From Lachnospiraceae bacterium (GTDB taxonomy: Bacteria > Bacillota > Clostridia > Lachnospirales > Lachnospiraceae), in the NCBI GenBank assembly GCA_019421365.1, contig JAHZFJ010000022.1, positions 1 through 64,000 on the forward strand: 64,000 nucleotides of DNA, written 5' to 3'. Made by a program: the position numbers and the translations under genes. Numbering within the stretch: position 1 is the stretch's first letter; every line of letters begins with the position of its first letter. The notes under the pieces are model-generated. The model was not told the DNA's origin, searched no databases, and saw nothing but the letters and a program-made list of their open reading frames with translations. This document shows positions 51,959 to 61,476 of the stretch, piece by piece.

Positions 51959-53020
51959 CTAGTTAATTGGTACACATACACTTATTTTTGTTCCCTTGTT
52001 AATAGCTGATACAATTTCTAACTTTCCTGATAGAAGACCGACTCTCTCTTTCATCATAGGTAATCCAAAACCCGATAATGAGTTGTTTGATACGTATTGA
52101 TCTTCCTTACATACATGTTGTTCAAATCCACAACCATTATCTTCAATGACTAAATCAATGTGGGATTCTTTATATTTTAAATCTATATATATTACAGTTG
52201 CCTCGGCATGCTTCATTGCATTATTACATGCTTCTTGAATAATACGAAATAGAGTTAAATCAATAATATCAGAATTAATTTGTCTTTCATTTTCTACGTT
52301 TAAAACAACCTTTATTTTTGTACTATCAATAAATTGTTTTATATATCTTTTAACTGTTATAACTAGTCCTAAATCTTCTAATGACATAGGGCGTAAATCA
52401 TATATAATATTTCTCATATCATTTATTGTTGTTTTTATAGTGTTTATCATTGTCTGTAGTTCAAGCTTTGCACGTATTGGATCTAAGTCTACTAATTTGG
52501 TACAAAGCTCTGTTTTATGAACCAAATTGGTCAAATTCTGTACTGTTGAATCATGCAATTCTCTAGCAATACGTTTTCTCTCAATTTCTTGCGTCTCTAA
52601 CAACTTCAGGCCGTTAACATCTTCATTTAATCCACCATCCAATTTGTTAGAATTACAAACATGATCATTCTTCAGATGATCATTTAATCTAGACAAGTTT
52701 TGTTCTTTTGATAAAGTTTTATCATAGTCTTTTTGCATTTCTTCCATTTTCTTTTGTTCATCTTTCAAACTTTTTTCCATCATTTTACATTCATTATCAG
52801 TTCTTCCGTACTTTACTTTAAATATATCACTACTTATTTCACTTTGATCCCTATAATATGTCACTATTTTCTTCTGCAATATATCTATATTTGTTTGAAT
52901 CTCGTGAATAGATATTAACAAAGAATTTTTTTCTTTCTTGACACCTGTCAATAAACTTTCAGTTATTTCACTTAGGGTACTCTGTACTAATGTATTTTCA
53001 TTTTCATTAATGTTTTCCAC
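51959..53020 (-). CDS. DegS-like cytosolic histidine kinase
   Basis: Kinase of the HPK7 family, 353 residues, no membrane helix. Residues 1-140 are a long coiled-coil sensor region (rich in Gln/Lys/Glu) like the DegS N-terminal domain. The HisKA_3 phospho-site is IARELHDSTVQNL, followed by LRPMSLEDLGL, and the ATP domain has an N box (ACNNAMKHAEA) and G box (DNGCGF...GLPMMKERV). It shares an operon with the DegU-type regulator. Upstream are three ATAACAGT-type boxes. Confidence 0.92.
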   Translation of the reverse strand: MENINENENTLVQSTLSEITESLLTGVKKEKNSLLISIHEIQTNIDILQKKIVTYYRDQSEISSDIFKVKYGRTDNECKMMEKSLKDEQKKMEEMQKDYDKTLSKEQNLSRLNDHLKNDHVCNSNKLDGGLNEDVNGLKLLETQEIERKRIARELHDSTVQNLTNLVHKTELCTKLVDLDPIRAKLELQTMINTIKTTINDMRNIIYDLRPMSLEDLGLVITVKRYIKQFIDSTKIKVVLNVENERQINSDIIDLTLFRIIQEACNNAMKHAEATVIYIDLKYKESHIDLVIEDNGCGFEQHVCKEDQYVSNNSLSGFGLPMMKERVGLLSGKLEIVSAINKGTKISVCVPIN

Positions 53021-53423
53021 TAGATTACCTCTCTTTATTAACTGTTATTTTTTTTGCAAAATTATCTATATCTAGTAGTAAATTGTACCTATTGCCTACT
53101 AAATACCACTTTATAACAGTATATATACTATAATATAACAGAAATACAAAATATTAAAGGAATTTTTTGCACAAATTTCATATTTATTTATTATTTTTCC
53201 TTTTTATACATTTTTCGCCATTTACACTACGATTTAGTATATATTTAACTAATAAGCAAACTATAATTTTATATATATTATCTTAAAATTTAAAAATCAA
53301 TTGTAAGTCCTAACAATTTAGCATATAATATAGCTTAAGAGAAACAATAAAGTATTTAGTGTAATAAAGCAATTCTAAGTTTTATATTTGCATTAAATTA
53401 AGTTTAGAAAGAAGGACAATACG
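53021..53423. other. AT-rich divergent region
   Basis: About 400 bases between the divergent kinase and alpha/beta-hydrolase genes. No gene. It contains three ATAACAGT-type motifs (53040, 53112, 53133), and is otherwise AT-rich without clear structure. Confidence 0.5.
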
Positions 53424-54371
53424 TTGAAAAAAAATAAAAAGTTTTCCATAGCTTTATTAGCCATGTTAACTATAACCACAATAAACATATGTATTAATAA
53501 ATTAATTTTTTATTTTTCTTCAAAGCATGAAAAATTATATTTATCCAATAGTAATTATTTCGAGTGGCGTTTTGGCAAAGTCTTTTATACAAAAAATGGA
53601 CAAGGTACACCTATTCTATTAATTCATGATTTAGATGCAAGTCAATCTAGTTATGAATTTAAATCACTGATTAGTAAGTTAGAGAAAACTTATACTGTTT
53701 ATACTATAGATTTAATTGGTTTTGGTAAATCAGATAAACCCAAAATTACTTATACTAATTTCTTATTTGTTCAATTGGTAACAGATTTCATTACTGCTGT
53801 TATAAAACAAAAAACTAGCTTAGTATGTGTAGGTAAATCAACAACTATAGGCCTAACTGTTTGCAACTATTGCCCAGACAAAATCAATAAGTTAATGTTT
53901 ATTAATACACCAAGCATTAAAACGTTAAATCGTGTACCTAATAACAATAACAAGATTAATAAAAAATTATTAGAATCTTCTATAATAGGAACAAGTATTT
54001 TTAATATACTATATAGTAATTCATATCTTGCAAAGCAACTATCAAGCCAGGTTGTTAACCCTTCTGTAATTACTAGAAACTATATTTTATCAAGAAATGA
54101 GGCTGCGCATCTTAATGGAGAAGCATCCAAGTATGTTGATGCTAGCATTAGATATTATTTTACAAATTTAAATGTTACACATGCACTTAAATCAATTAAT
54201 AATAGTATTTACTTTGTTACGGGAAGTGGTTATGTTAATTATGAAGAGATCTTAAATGAATATATCCAATTAAATCCTTCCATAGAAACGGCTGTAATAA
54301 CCAATTCTAAGGGATTACCTTGGATCGAAAGTCCTGATCAATTATGTAATTATATATCTATATTTATATAA
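53424..54371 (+). CDS. Alpha/beta-hydrolase-like protein, active site degenerate
   Basis: 315-residue protein with an N-terminal membrane anchor (about residues 7-30). It has the alpha/beta-hydrolase fold: GTPILLIHDLDASQSSYEF is the oxyanion region, and YTIDLIGFGKSDKP is the next block. The nucleophile elbow reads VGKSTTIG, keeping a Ser but with Thr in place of the second Gly of GxSxG. The C-terminal position of the catalytic His (usually GH in the AGHxP context) reads NSKGLPWIESP, so the His appears lost. It may be a non-catalytic binding protein or use another residue. Start codon is TTG with AAGGA eight bases upstream. Confidence 0.82.
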   Translation: MKKNKKFSIALLAMLTITTINICINKLIFYFSSKHEKLYLSNSNYFEWRFGKVFYTKNGQGTPILLIHDLDASQSSYEFKSLISKLEKTYTVYTIDLIGFGKSDKPKITYTNFLFVQLVTDFITAVIKQKTSLVCVGKSTTIGLTVCNYCPDKINKLMFINTPSIKTLNRVPNNNNKINKKLLESSIIGTSIFNILYSNSYLAKQLSSQVVNPSVITRNYILSRNEAAHLNGEASKYVDASIRYYFTNLNVTHALKSINNSIYFVTGSGYVNYEEILNEYIQLNPSIETAVITNSKGLPWIESPDQLCNYISIFI

Positions 54372-54427
54372 CTTCATATTTTAAGCGATTTATATAATAA
54401 CTAATTTGTATTAATTTGTAAACAAGT

Positions 54428-54463
54428 AAATGTTGGGACTACTATATAGAAGTCCCAACATTT
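54428..54463. terminator. Bidirectional terminator
   Basis: AAATGTTGGGACT and AGTCCCAACATTT form a perfect 13-bp stem between convergent genes, with A/T-rich ends. Confidence 0.85.
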
Positions 54464-54502
54464 ATTTATTACTCCAATATTTCATCTGATCTATATTTCT
54501 TA

Positions 54503-54937
54503 TTATTCACAACACTTCTTTTTATTAAAAAAGGTGATGAGATCTAAATACATGACTATTCCACTGAAATTTAAATTGGATGGTTCTTTGCACTCTTGAA
54601 AACCTATTAATTCAAAAAACAATTTGTTGCTATCTTCACAACATACTATAATTTCTTTTGCACACATTAAATTAGCTTTTTCAATCAAAAGTCGTACTGT
54701 AAAATCGCCTATCCTGTTTCTTCTCTTCTCTTTTACCACATATATATTATCAAAGATATATTTACCTTCTTTAATTATCATACGTCCACATGATATTGGT
54801 TGTTCATCTTCATACACAATAACATGAAGGGCATCACGGTCCATTACGTCTGTAACACTGGTACTATTACATAGTTTTCTTATCTTATAAATATCTTCAT
54901 AACTATCTCCAAACAGCAAATACTTTCCCTCTAACAC
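54503..54937 (-). CDS. GNAT family N-acetyltransferase
   Basis: 144-residue GNAT-fold protein. The acetyl-CoA loop is VVKEKRRNRIGDFTVRLLIEKA, with the RxxRIG pattern in place of the canonical RGxGxG/A. The C-terminal part FFELIGFQECK is typical. The start is GTG with AAGAAGGG six bases before it. Acceptor unknown. It sits directly downstream of rsmG (43-base gap) and may be in the same operon. Confidence 0.88.
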   Translation of the reverse strand: MLEGKYLLFGDSYEDIYKIRKLCNSTSVTDVMDRDALHVIVYEDEQPISCGRMIIKEGKYIFDNIYVVKEKRRNRIGDFTVRLLIEKANLMCAKEIIVCCEDSNKLFFELIGFQECKEPSNLNFSGIVMYLDLITFFNKKKCCE

Positions 54938-54979
54938 GGATACCCTTCTTTCTTATGGATGGTCATAGAGTTATAACTA

Positions 54980-55699
54980 CTATTTTAATGGTTCTTTGGA
55001 TGGTTTTCCCGCACTTCTTGGATACAATTTTTTCGTGTTCTCTATCTTGTGTATAATAACAAAAGAACGCTCAATATCTGTATTTGGTAACATTAGAGGC
55101 TTCACTTCCTCTAAACTACCACCTAATATTTTAACTGCCTTTTTAGCTTCTTCTACTTCCTCAGCAATCTTTCCTGATTTAAATGGAATGAAGTATCCAT
55201 TCTTTTTTACAAATGGAATGCAATACTCCGATAACGTCGTAAGATTAGCTACCGCTCTTGATACACACAAATCAAACTTTTCTCTATAGACCTTATCCCT
55301 TCCGAAATCTTCAGCTCTTCCATGGATGGTCTCTATATTCGTTAATCCCAATTGACTTATAACTTCATTCAAGAACTTAATTCTTTTGTTTAAAGAATCT
55401 AAGAGCACTACATTAATATCTGGATAGATAATCTTTAACGGAATACCCGGGAATCCTGCACCAGTTCCAACATCAATCAATGACTTTGTTTTGGATAAAT
55501 CAAAGGACTTTACAATCAATAAACTATCTACGAAGTGTTTAACTACAACTTCCTCATACTCTGTAATTCCAGTAAGGTTCATAAATGAATTCCATTCTAC
55601 TAGTATTTCATAGTATTTAATAAATTGCTTAACTTGAATCTCTGATAAGTTAACATCAAGTTCTCTTGCTGCTTGCACTAAAATTTCTTCTCTACTCAT
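54980..55699 (-). CDS. rsmG: 16S rRNA (guanine527-N7)-methyltransferase RsmG
   Basis: Methylates G527 of 16S rRNA with SAM. IDVGTGAGFPGIPLKIIYPD is the SAM loop; IVSKHFVDSLL-like (VVKHFVDSLLI) and SRAVANLTTLSEYCIPF are conserved. Start at 55699 with AGGAG five bases upstream; a GTG two codons earlier is too close. 239 residues, as usual. It follows mnmG closely, in the classic gidA-gidB order. Confidence 0.96.
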   Translation of the reverse strand: MSREEILVQAARELDVNLSEIQVKQFIKYYEILVEWNSFMNLTGITEYEEVVVKHFVDSLLIVKSFDLSKTKSLIDVGTGAGFPGIPLKIIYPDINVVLLDSLNKRIKFLNEVISQLGLTNIETIHGRAEDFGRDKVYREKFDLCVSRAVANLTTLSEYCIPFVKKNGYFIPFKSGKIAEEVEEAKKAVKILGGSLEEVKPLMLPNTDIERSFVIIHKIENTKKLYPRSAGKPSKEPLK

Positions 55700-55710
55700 A
55701 CACACTCCTA

Positions 55711-57594
55711 TTATTTCTTTCCGTGGAAGGAGGATAGATAAACTAATAAAACAGAGATATCTGCTGGAGATACCCCAGCTATTCTAGATGCCTGACCTAC
55801 AGAATGTGGTCTTACTAAAGACAATTTCTGCTTAGCTTCAAGACGTAAACTATGGACATCATCATAATTAATATCTTCAGGAATCACTTTACCCTCTAAC
55901 TTTTTAAACTGTTCTACTTGTTTTAATTGTCTCTTAATATAACCTTCATACTTAATATTAATATTAACCTGCTCAATTACATCGCGTGGCAATTCTCTAC
56001 GATCTCTATCGATTGGAGCAATTACTTCATAGCAAAGTTCGGGTCTACGTATTAATTCACCTAAAGTTGTTCCTGTCTTAAGAGGCGTACTACCATTTGA
56101 TTCAAGTAGTTCTTGAACTTCTTTGGATGCTCCTATTGTAGTTTGATCTAAACGTTCCATCTCTTCTTTAATTAAATTCTCTTTTAATAAGATTTTCTCA
56201 TAACGTTCATCACTAATTAGTCCCGCTCTGTGTCCAACTTTACTCAATCTAAGATCCGCATTATCTTGTCTTAATAATAGACGATATTCAGATCTAGAAG
56301 TCATCATACGATACGGTTCCTTATTCTCCTTAGTTACTAAATCATCTATTAAAACTCCTATATAAGATTCAGAACGGTCTAAAATAATAGGTTCTTTTCC
56401 TAATATCTTTAAAGCCGCATTAATACCAGCAACCAAACCTTGAGCCGCAGCCTCTTCATACCCTGAACTACCATTAAATTGTCCTCCACTGAATAATCCA
56501 CTAATTTTCTTGAATTCAAGTGTGGATTTTAATTGATTTGGATTAATACAATCATATTCAATAGCATAAGCATTTCTTACTATCTTAGCATTTTCTAGCC
56601 CAGGAACACTACGATACATCTTATACTGAACATCCTCAGGTAACGAACTAGACATTCCACCAATATACATCTCATTGGTATAATTACCTTCTGGCTCAAT
56701 AAATACTTGATGTCTATCCTTATCCGCAAAACGTACAACCTTATCTTCTATGGATGGACAGTATCTAGGACCTGTACCTTCAATATCGCCAGAATACAAT
56801 GGAGAACGATCTAAATTCTCTCTAATAATTCTATGAGTCTCCTCATTCGTATACGTTAACCAACAAGATACTTGTTCTCTCTCAATATCTTCTGGTTTGT
56901 TAGAGAATGAAAAAGGAACAATATCCACATCGCCTTTTTGCTCTTCCATTTTGGTAAAATCAATTGATCTCTTATCAATTCTTGCAGGTGTACCTGTCTT
57001 AAATCGTTGCATCTCAATTCCTAGACTCTTTAATGAATCTGTTAGATGATTTGCAGATGAGAGTCCATTAGGACCAGTATAATTGCTAACGTCACCATAT
57101 ACACATCTTGATCTTAGATACGTTCCTGTTGCCAATACTACGGCCTTACAAGGGTATACAGCACCAGAATACGTTTTTACTCCAACTACCTGACCATCCT
57201 CAACCAATATTTCACATACTTCAGCTTGTTTTACAGTAAGATTTTTAGTATTTTCAATAACTTCTCTCATCTCTCTACTATAATCTTGCTTATCTGCTTG
57301 CGCTCGTAACGAGTGTACTGCGGGTCCTTTTGACTTGTTTAACATCTTAGATTGTATAAATGTCTTATCAATATTTTTCCCCATCTCGCCACCAAGTGCA
57401 TCTATCTCTTTCACTAAGTGTCCCTTGGAACTTCCCCCTATATTAGGATTACAAGGCATTAAAGCAATACTATCTATACTTACGGTAAACATAATTGTAT
57501 TTAATGATAGTCTTGCACTGGCTAAAGCTGCCTCACAACCTGCATGTCCAGCACCTACGACAACAACATCGTAATCTTCATACGTATATGACAT
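55711..57594 (-). CDS. mnmG: tRNA uridine 5-carboxymethylaminomethyl enzyme MnmG
   Basis: FAD-dependent subunit that, with MnmE, modifies U34 of several tRNAs. The FAD loop is VVVGAGHAGCEAALASARL, then MPCNPNIGGSSKGHLVKEIDALGG. A later block GQFNGSSGYEEAAAQGLVAGINAA and the C-terminal YEGYIKRQ and SRIAGVSPADISVLLVYL complete it. 627 residues. It is right behind mnmE. Confidence 0.97.
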   Translation of the reverse strand: MSYTYEDYDVVVVGAGHAGCEAALASARLSLNTIMFTVSIDSIALMPCNPNIGGSSKGHLVKEIDALGGEMGKNIDKTFIQSKMLNKSKGPAVHSLRAQADKQDYSREMREVIENTKNLTVKQAEVCEILVEDGQVVGVKTYSGAVYPCKAVVLATGTYLRSRCVYGDVSNYTGPNGLSSANHLTDSLKSLGIEMQRFKTGTPARIDKRSIDFTKMEEQKGDVDIVPFSFSNKPEDIEREQVSCWLTYTNEETHRIIRENLDRSPLYSGDIEGTGPRYCPSIEDKVVRFADKDRHQVFIEPEGNYTNEMYIGGMSSSLPEDVQYKMYRSVPGLENAKIVRNAYAIEYDCINPNQLKSTLEFKKISGLFSGGQFNGSSGYEEAAAQGLVAGINAALKILGKEPIILDRSESYIGVLIDDLVTKENKEPYRMMTSRSEYRLLLRQDNADLRLSKVGHRAGLISDERYEKILLKENLIKEEMERLDQTTIGASKEVQELLESNGSTPLKTGTTLGELIRRPELCYEVIAPIDRDRRELPRDVIEQVNINIKYEGYIKRQLKQVEQFKKLEGKVIPEDINYDDVHSLRLEAKQKLSLVRPHSVGQASRIAGVSPADISVLLVYLSSFHGKK

Positions 57595-57697
57595 AATCCT
57601 TCCTCACTTCTTTCTTTATTGACCATCCAATGAATAAACCATAAGCCAATCCCTATTATCATCTATTACTACTGTCTACTATTATCTAAATTTCAAT

Positions 57698-59086
57698 TTA
57701 TTTGCCCATACAAAACTCTTTGAATATAGTATTGACTAAATCATCATCCACCATTTCTCCGATAATGTATCCTAATGAATTATAGGCGCTCATTAAATCT
57801 ATTGAGTAGAAGTCTTCTGGCATACCATCCAAAATACTTTGCTTTACTTGTTCTAAACTTTCTTTTGCTTCAATGATAGCTGATTTATGTCTTATATTAG
57901 TCAGATATACTTCATCATTGAAATTTAGTTTTCCCTCATAGAAAAGATCTTTAATGATTATTTCAAACTCTTCAATTCCTGTTCCTTCTTTAGCAGATAT
58001 TCTAACTACTTTTTTACCTGTTAAAGATTCTAACTCTTCAACTGTCATCTTTGATTCTAGATCCGATTTATTCAATAGCACTACACATTTTCTATCTTTT
58101 ATCATCTCAATGATGTCATAATCATTTTGGTCTAAATCTCTTGAACCATCCACTACATAGATAACTAAATCTGCTTTTTCTGCATTCTCTTTTGCTTTCT
58201 TAACACCTATTTCTTCAATTACATCATCTGTATCACGAATTCCTGCAGTATCTACAATATTAAGTGTAACTCCATGAATGTTAATAGTTTCTTCTAATGT
58301 GTCTCTTGTTGTTCCTGCAATATCCGTTACAATTGCTCTATCTTCTCCTACTAATATATTCATAAGAGAAGATTTTCCCGCATTCGGTTTTCCTACTATT
58401 ACAGTTTTAATACCTTCACGAAGTAGACGACCATTATCAGCCGATTCTAATAATTTGTCGAGTACTCCGATGTTACTCTCTACATTACTTAGTAACGTTT
58501 CTGAGAAATTACCAATCTCAATGTGCTCAGGATCATCAAGCGCTGCTTCAATGAAAGCAACATCATGAATCACATTATCTCTTATATCTTTTATTCTATT
58601 TAAAATATTCCCTTTAAGTTGACTCATTGAGCTGCTAAGAGCATATTCATTTTTCGCATTAATAACATCAATTACGGCTTCTGCTTGTGATAAATCTATT
58701 CTTCCATTAACAAAAGCTCTTTTTGTAAACTCGCCTGGCTCAGCTACTCTCGCACCATACTTAATAACCGTTTCTAATATCTTCTTCGTTACTACCACTC
58801 CACCGTGGCAATCGATTTCAACTACATCTTCTCTTGTATACGTATTAGGTCCCTTCATCACTAGAACCATGACTTCATCTATTGTCTGCTCACCATCCAA
58901 AATATAGCCATAGTGAACTGTATGACTTGCTACTTCTGATAATTTTTTTTTCTTTTTTGGAGAACTATAGATTTTATCTATAATTTCTAATGCTTCATCA
59001 CCGCTCATTCTGACTATACTTATACCAGCATTGGTCATTCCTGTAGCAATTGCAGCGATTGTATCTGTTTTCAATGTTTTACACAT
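57698..59086 (-). CDS. mnmE: tRNA modification GTPase MnmE
   Basis: GTPase partner of MnmG. N-terminal folate-binding domain (TDTIAAIATGMTNAGISIVR), a helical part, and the inserted G domain with GKPNAGKSS (G1), GTTRDTLEE (G2), DTAGIRDTDD (G3) and LNKSDLE (G4). The C-terminal FCMGK holds the functional cysteine. Length 462. Start is uncertain: ATG at 59086 directly abuts AAAGGA, while a TTG at 59074 lies 12 bases away; homologues begin near the latter. Confidence 0.96.
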   Translation of the reverse strand: MCKTLKTDTIAAIATGMTNAGISIVRMSGDEALEIIDKIYSSPKKKKKLSEVASHTVHYGYILDGEQTIDEVMVLVMKGPNTYTREDVVEIDCHGGVVVTKKILETVIKYGARVAEPGEFTKRAFVNGRIDLSQAEAVIDVINAKNEYALSSSMSQLKGNILNRIKDIRDNVIHDVAFIEAALDDPEHIEIGNFSETLLSNVESNIGVLDKLLESADNGRLLREGIKTVIVGKPNAGKSSLMNILVGEDRAIVTDIAGTTRDTLEETINIHGVTLNIVDTAGIRDTDDVIEEIGVKKAKENAEKADLVIYVVDGSRDLDQNDYDIIEMIKDRKCVVLLNKSDLESKMTVEELESLTGKKVVRISAKEGTGIEEFEIIIKDLFYEGKLNFNDEVYLTNIRHKSAIIEAKESLEQVKQSILDGMPEDFYSIDLMSAYNSLGYIIGEMVDDDLVNTIFKEFCMGK

Positions 59087-59161
59087 TCCTTTCTAATTCA
59101 ATAATAGTCCTAACTATTAAGAATCTCACTAATATCTATTTTACTAAACAGCTACATAATA

Positions 59162-59214
59162 GGGGCTGTCGCAAAATTTAAATTGTAAACTTAAATGACT
59201 TTTGCTACAGCCCC
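59162..59214 (-). terminator. Hairpin between jag and mnmE
   Basis: GGGGCTGT (59162-59169) pairs with ACAGCCCC (59207-59214), with an inner GCAAAA/TTTTGC. On the - strand there is no strong T-run, so it may be a partial terminator or mRNA end. Confidence 0.6.
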
Positions 59215-59220
59215 ATATTT

Positions 59221-59979
59221 TTATTCTTCTGTTACAGTAACTGTAGACGCTGTTCTAGCCCCATAGTTTTTGCTGTAATCTTTTTTATAATCTCTCTTGT
59301 AATCCTTTTTGTAACTATACTCTTTATTATAGCCACCTTTATATTCTTTTGTATATTTTTTAAGAGTTATGACTACTCTTCTGTATGGCTCTTCCCCTTC
59401 GCTATGAGTTTCTACGTACTTATCATTCTGAAGGGCGGAGTGAATAATTCTTCGTTCAAATGGATTCATTGGTTCAAGGGATACAGAATGTTTCGTTCTC
59501 TTGACTTTATATGCAATATTCTTTGCAAGATTTTCAAGTGTTTCTTTTCTTCTTTCACGATAATTTTCAGTGTCTACTTTAACTTTAAGATAGCTAGTGC
59601 TCTCTCTATTAATAACTAGACTTACTAAATACTGTAAAGAGTCTAATGTTTGTCCTCTCTTTCCAATGAGAACACCCATATCATCTCCACTTAAGTCAAT
59701 ATTAACATAACCTTCTTCTTTGTTATAATCAACTTTTATTTCAACAACAAGATTCATTGATGCAAACACTTTTTTTAGGAAGTTTATAGCAACACCTTCA
59801 ATTGTTTTCTTGCTACGAACTCTTATTTTAGCAGGTTTACTAAATAGACCTAAGATACCATTAGATTCTTTTTCAAGTACTTCATATTCAACATTATCGC
59901 TTGTAGTCCCAAGTTTAATTAACGCTTCAGTCAATGCTTCATTAACATTTTTTGCTGTAACCTCAATCCATTCATTCAT
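59221..59979 (-). CDS. jag: Jag/KhpB RNA-binding protein
   Basis: 252 residues: Jag N-terminal domain (EVTAKNVNEALTEALIKLGT), a linker, a KH-like domain (with GVLIGKRGQTLDSLQYLVSL) and an R3H domain (NPFERRIIHSALQ, EGEEPYRRVVI). A C-terminal Lys/Tyr/Gly/Asp-rich repetitive tail (KKDYKRDYKKDYSKNYG) is unusual and may bind RNA. It follows yidC with a two-base gap. Confidence 0.95.
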   Translation of the reverse strand: MNEWIEVTAKNVNEALTEALIKLGTTSDNVEYEVLEKESNGILGLFSKPAKIRVRSKKTIEGVAINFLKKVFASMNLVVEIKVDYNKEEGYVNIDLSGDDMGVLIGKRGQTLDSLQYLVSLVINRESTSYLKVKVDTENYRERRKETLENLAKNIAYKVKRTKHSVSLEPMNPFERRIIHSALQNDKYVETHSEGEEPYRRVVITLKKYTKEYKGGYNKEYSYKKDYKRDYKKDYSKNYGARTASTVTVTEE

Positions 59980-59981
59980 GA

Positions 59982-61244
59982 TTACTTGTCCCCCTTACCT
60001 GAGCTATTCATACCTTTCAATAAATTTGCTTTTTCGGCAATACTACCTGCTTTGTAGTTCTTATTACTTGTACTATTTTTATTTTCACTTGAATTATTAT
60101 CGTTATTATTAACACTAGAATTAGCTTTGTATTTAACGCTATTTTTATTAGCAGTAGTAGCATTGCTTGAACCTGCTTTATCACCAATAGATTTAGTCTG
60201 TTTTTTAGCCAGCTCTTCTAATGTCTTTTCGTAATCAACATGCTTTTTCTTCTTCTTTGCTTTTTCAACACTCTTTTGAACTAACTCATCAATGTCAACC
60301 TTTTCAAAGTGTTTATTAATAGCAAATTGCTGAATTATTTGGAATACAGCACCAGCTACCCAGTAGATACCAATACCAATTGGTAAAGTTAAACACATAA
60401 AACCTGAGAATAGTGGCATAAATGTATTCATTGCTTTCATACTAGATGCTCCAGGTGCATTTTTGTCCATACCGTTTGCATCTGTCATTTGTTTTGTCGA
60501 ATACCATTGTGTTACAACTGCAAGAATTGGAATGATTATGCCTGGCCATATCTTTGTAACAGGTGTGTCTGCAATGTTTAATCCACCAATTAACGAATTA
60601 ATTTGAATAATCTTGTCCGAATTAGTAGTAATAATATCACTTAATGCCGGAAATTGATTTGCTAATTCAACCCAATTACCAGTTGTAAACTTAGTTAATA
60701 CGTCAATAATTGAATTAATACTGCTATCTGCTGATAATCCAGTTGCATTAAATTTTTCAGCTAAAACTGTTGCAAATCCATTAGTTTGTGATAATGGTTC
60801 TGCAATTGCAGCATATAACTCTCTAATATCGCCAATATATGCTGGAATTATATAAATAACTCGGTATAAAGCAAACAAAATTGGTAAAGTAATTAACATA
60901 GGAAGACAACCACTTGTTGGATTTGCACCGTATTTCTGATATACAGCTTGTGTCTCAAGTTGTTGCTTTCTCATGGAAACTTCATCACGTTTTCCTTTAT
61001 ACTTTTCTTGTATTTTCATTAACTCTGGGTTCATCTTTGATGATATTTTAGTGAATTTTTGTTGTTTGAGTGTTAAAGGAAACATCAAAGATTTTACTAA
61101 AAACGTAAACAAGACAATGCAAAGTGCCGCATTCTCAATGCCAAACATACTTAAGAATTCATAAATTACGTTTAAGATCCATCCAAGTAAACTTGCTATA
61201 GGACCTAAAAACCCACCACTTTGTGTTAAAAATAAGTTTGTCAA
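59982..61244 (-). CDS. yidC: Membrane protein insertase YidC
   Basis: Inserts membrane proteins. About five helices in the conserved block (CIVLFTFLVKSLMFPLTLKQQKFTKISSKMNPELMKIQEKYKGKRDE-like), a cytosolic loop, and later helices. The C-terminal 90 residues are a Lys/Asn/Ser-rich tail (KKKKHVDYEKTLEEL, then NNNDNNSSENKNSTSNK), likely binding ribosomes. The start is TTG with GGAGG eight bases upstream. 420 residues. Gram-positive SpoIIIJ-like. Confidence 0.96.
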   Translation of the reverse strand: MTNLFLTQSGGFLGPIASLLGWILNVIYEFLSMFGIENAALCIVLFTFLVKSLMFPLTLKQQKFTKISSKMNPELMKIQEKYKGKRDEVSMRKQQLETQAVYQKYGANPTSGCLPMLITLPILFALYRVIYIIPAYIGDIRELYAAIAEPLSQTNGFATVLAEKFNATGLSADSSINSIIDVLTKFTTGNWVELANQFPALSDIITTNSDKIIQINSLIGGLNIADTPVTKIWPGIIIPILAVVTQWYSTKQMTDANGMDKNAPGASSMKAMNTFMPLFSGFMCLTLPIGIGIYWVAGAVFQIIQQFAINKHFEKVDIDELVQKSVEKAKKKKKHVDYEKTLEELAKKQTKSIGDKAGSSNATTANKNSVKYKANSSVNNNDNNSSENKNSTSNKNYKAGSIAEKANLLKGMNSSGKGDK

Positions 61245-61263
61245 CTGTTATTCCTCCTCATTA

Positions 61264-61476
61264 TTAAGGAACCGGATCATAACCACCCCTTGCAAACGGG
61301 TGACACCTCAATACTCTTCTTACTGCAAGATATGTTCCTTTAATTGCACCATACTTTTGTAGTGCTTCCATTGCATACAAAGAGCAGGTAGGCGTATAAA
61401 TACAAGTAGGCCTTCCTTTTAAGGGTGAAATGTACTTTCTATATACTTTTATAAGAAATATTAATATTCGTTTCAC
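61264..61476 (-). CDS. yidD: YidD membrane insertion efficiency factor
   Basis: 70 residues. YRKYISPLKGRPTCIYTPTCSLYAMEALQKYG with three conserved cysteines and RRVLRCHPFARGGYDPVP at the end are diagnostic. Amphipathic N-terminal helix. Overlaps the end of rnpA by one base, in the standard rnpA-yidD-yidC order. Confidence 0.97.
   Translation of the reverse strand: MKRILIFLIKVYRKYISPLKGRPTCIYTPTCSLYAMEALQKYGAIKGTYLAVRRVLRCHPFARGGYDPVP

Noticed and set aside
54996..55289. A 97-codon frame antisense to rsmG
   Set aside because: rsmG has all family motifs; the antisense frame lacks start signals.
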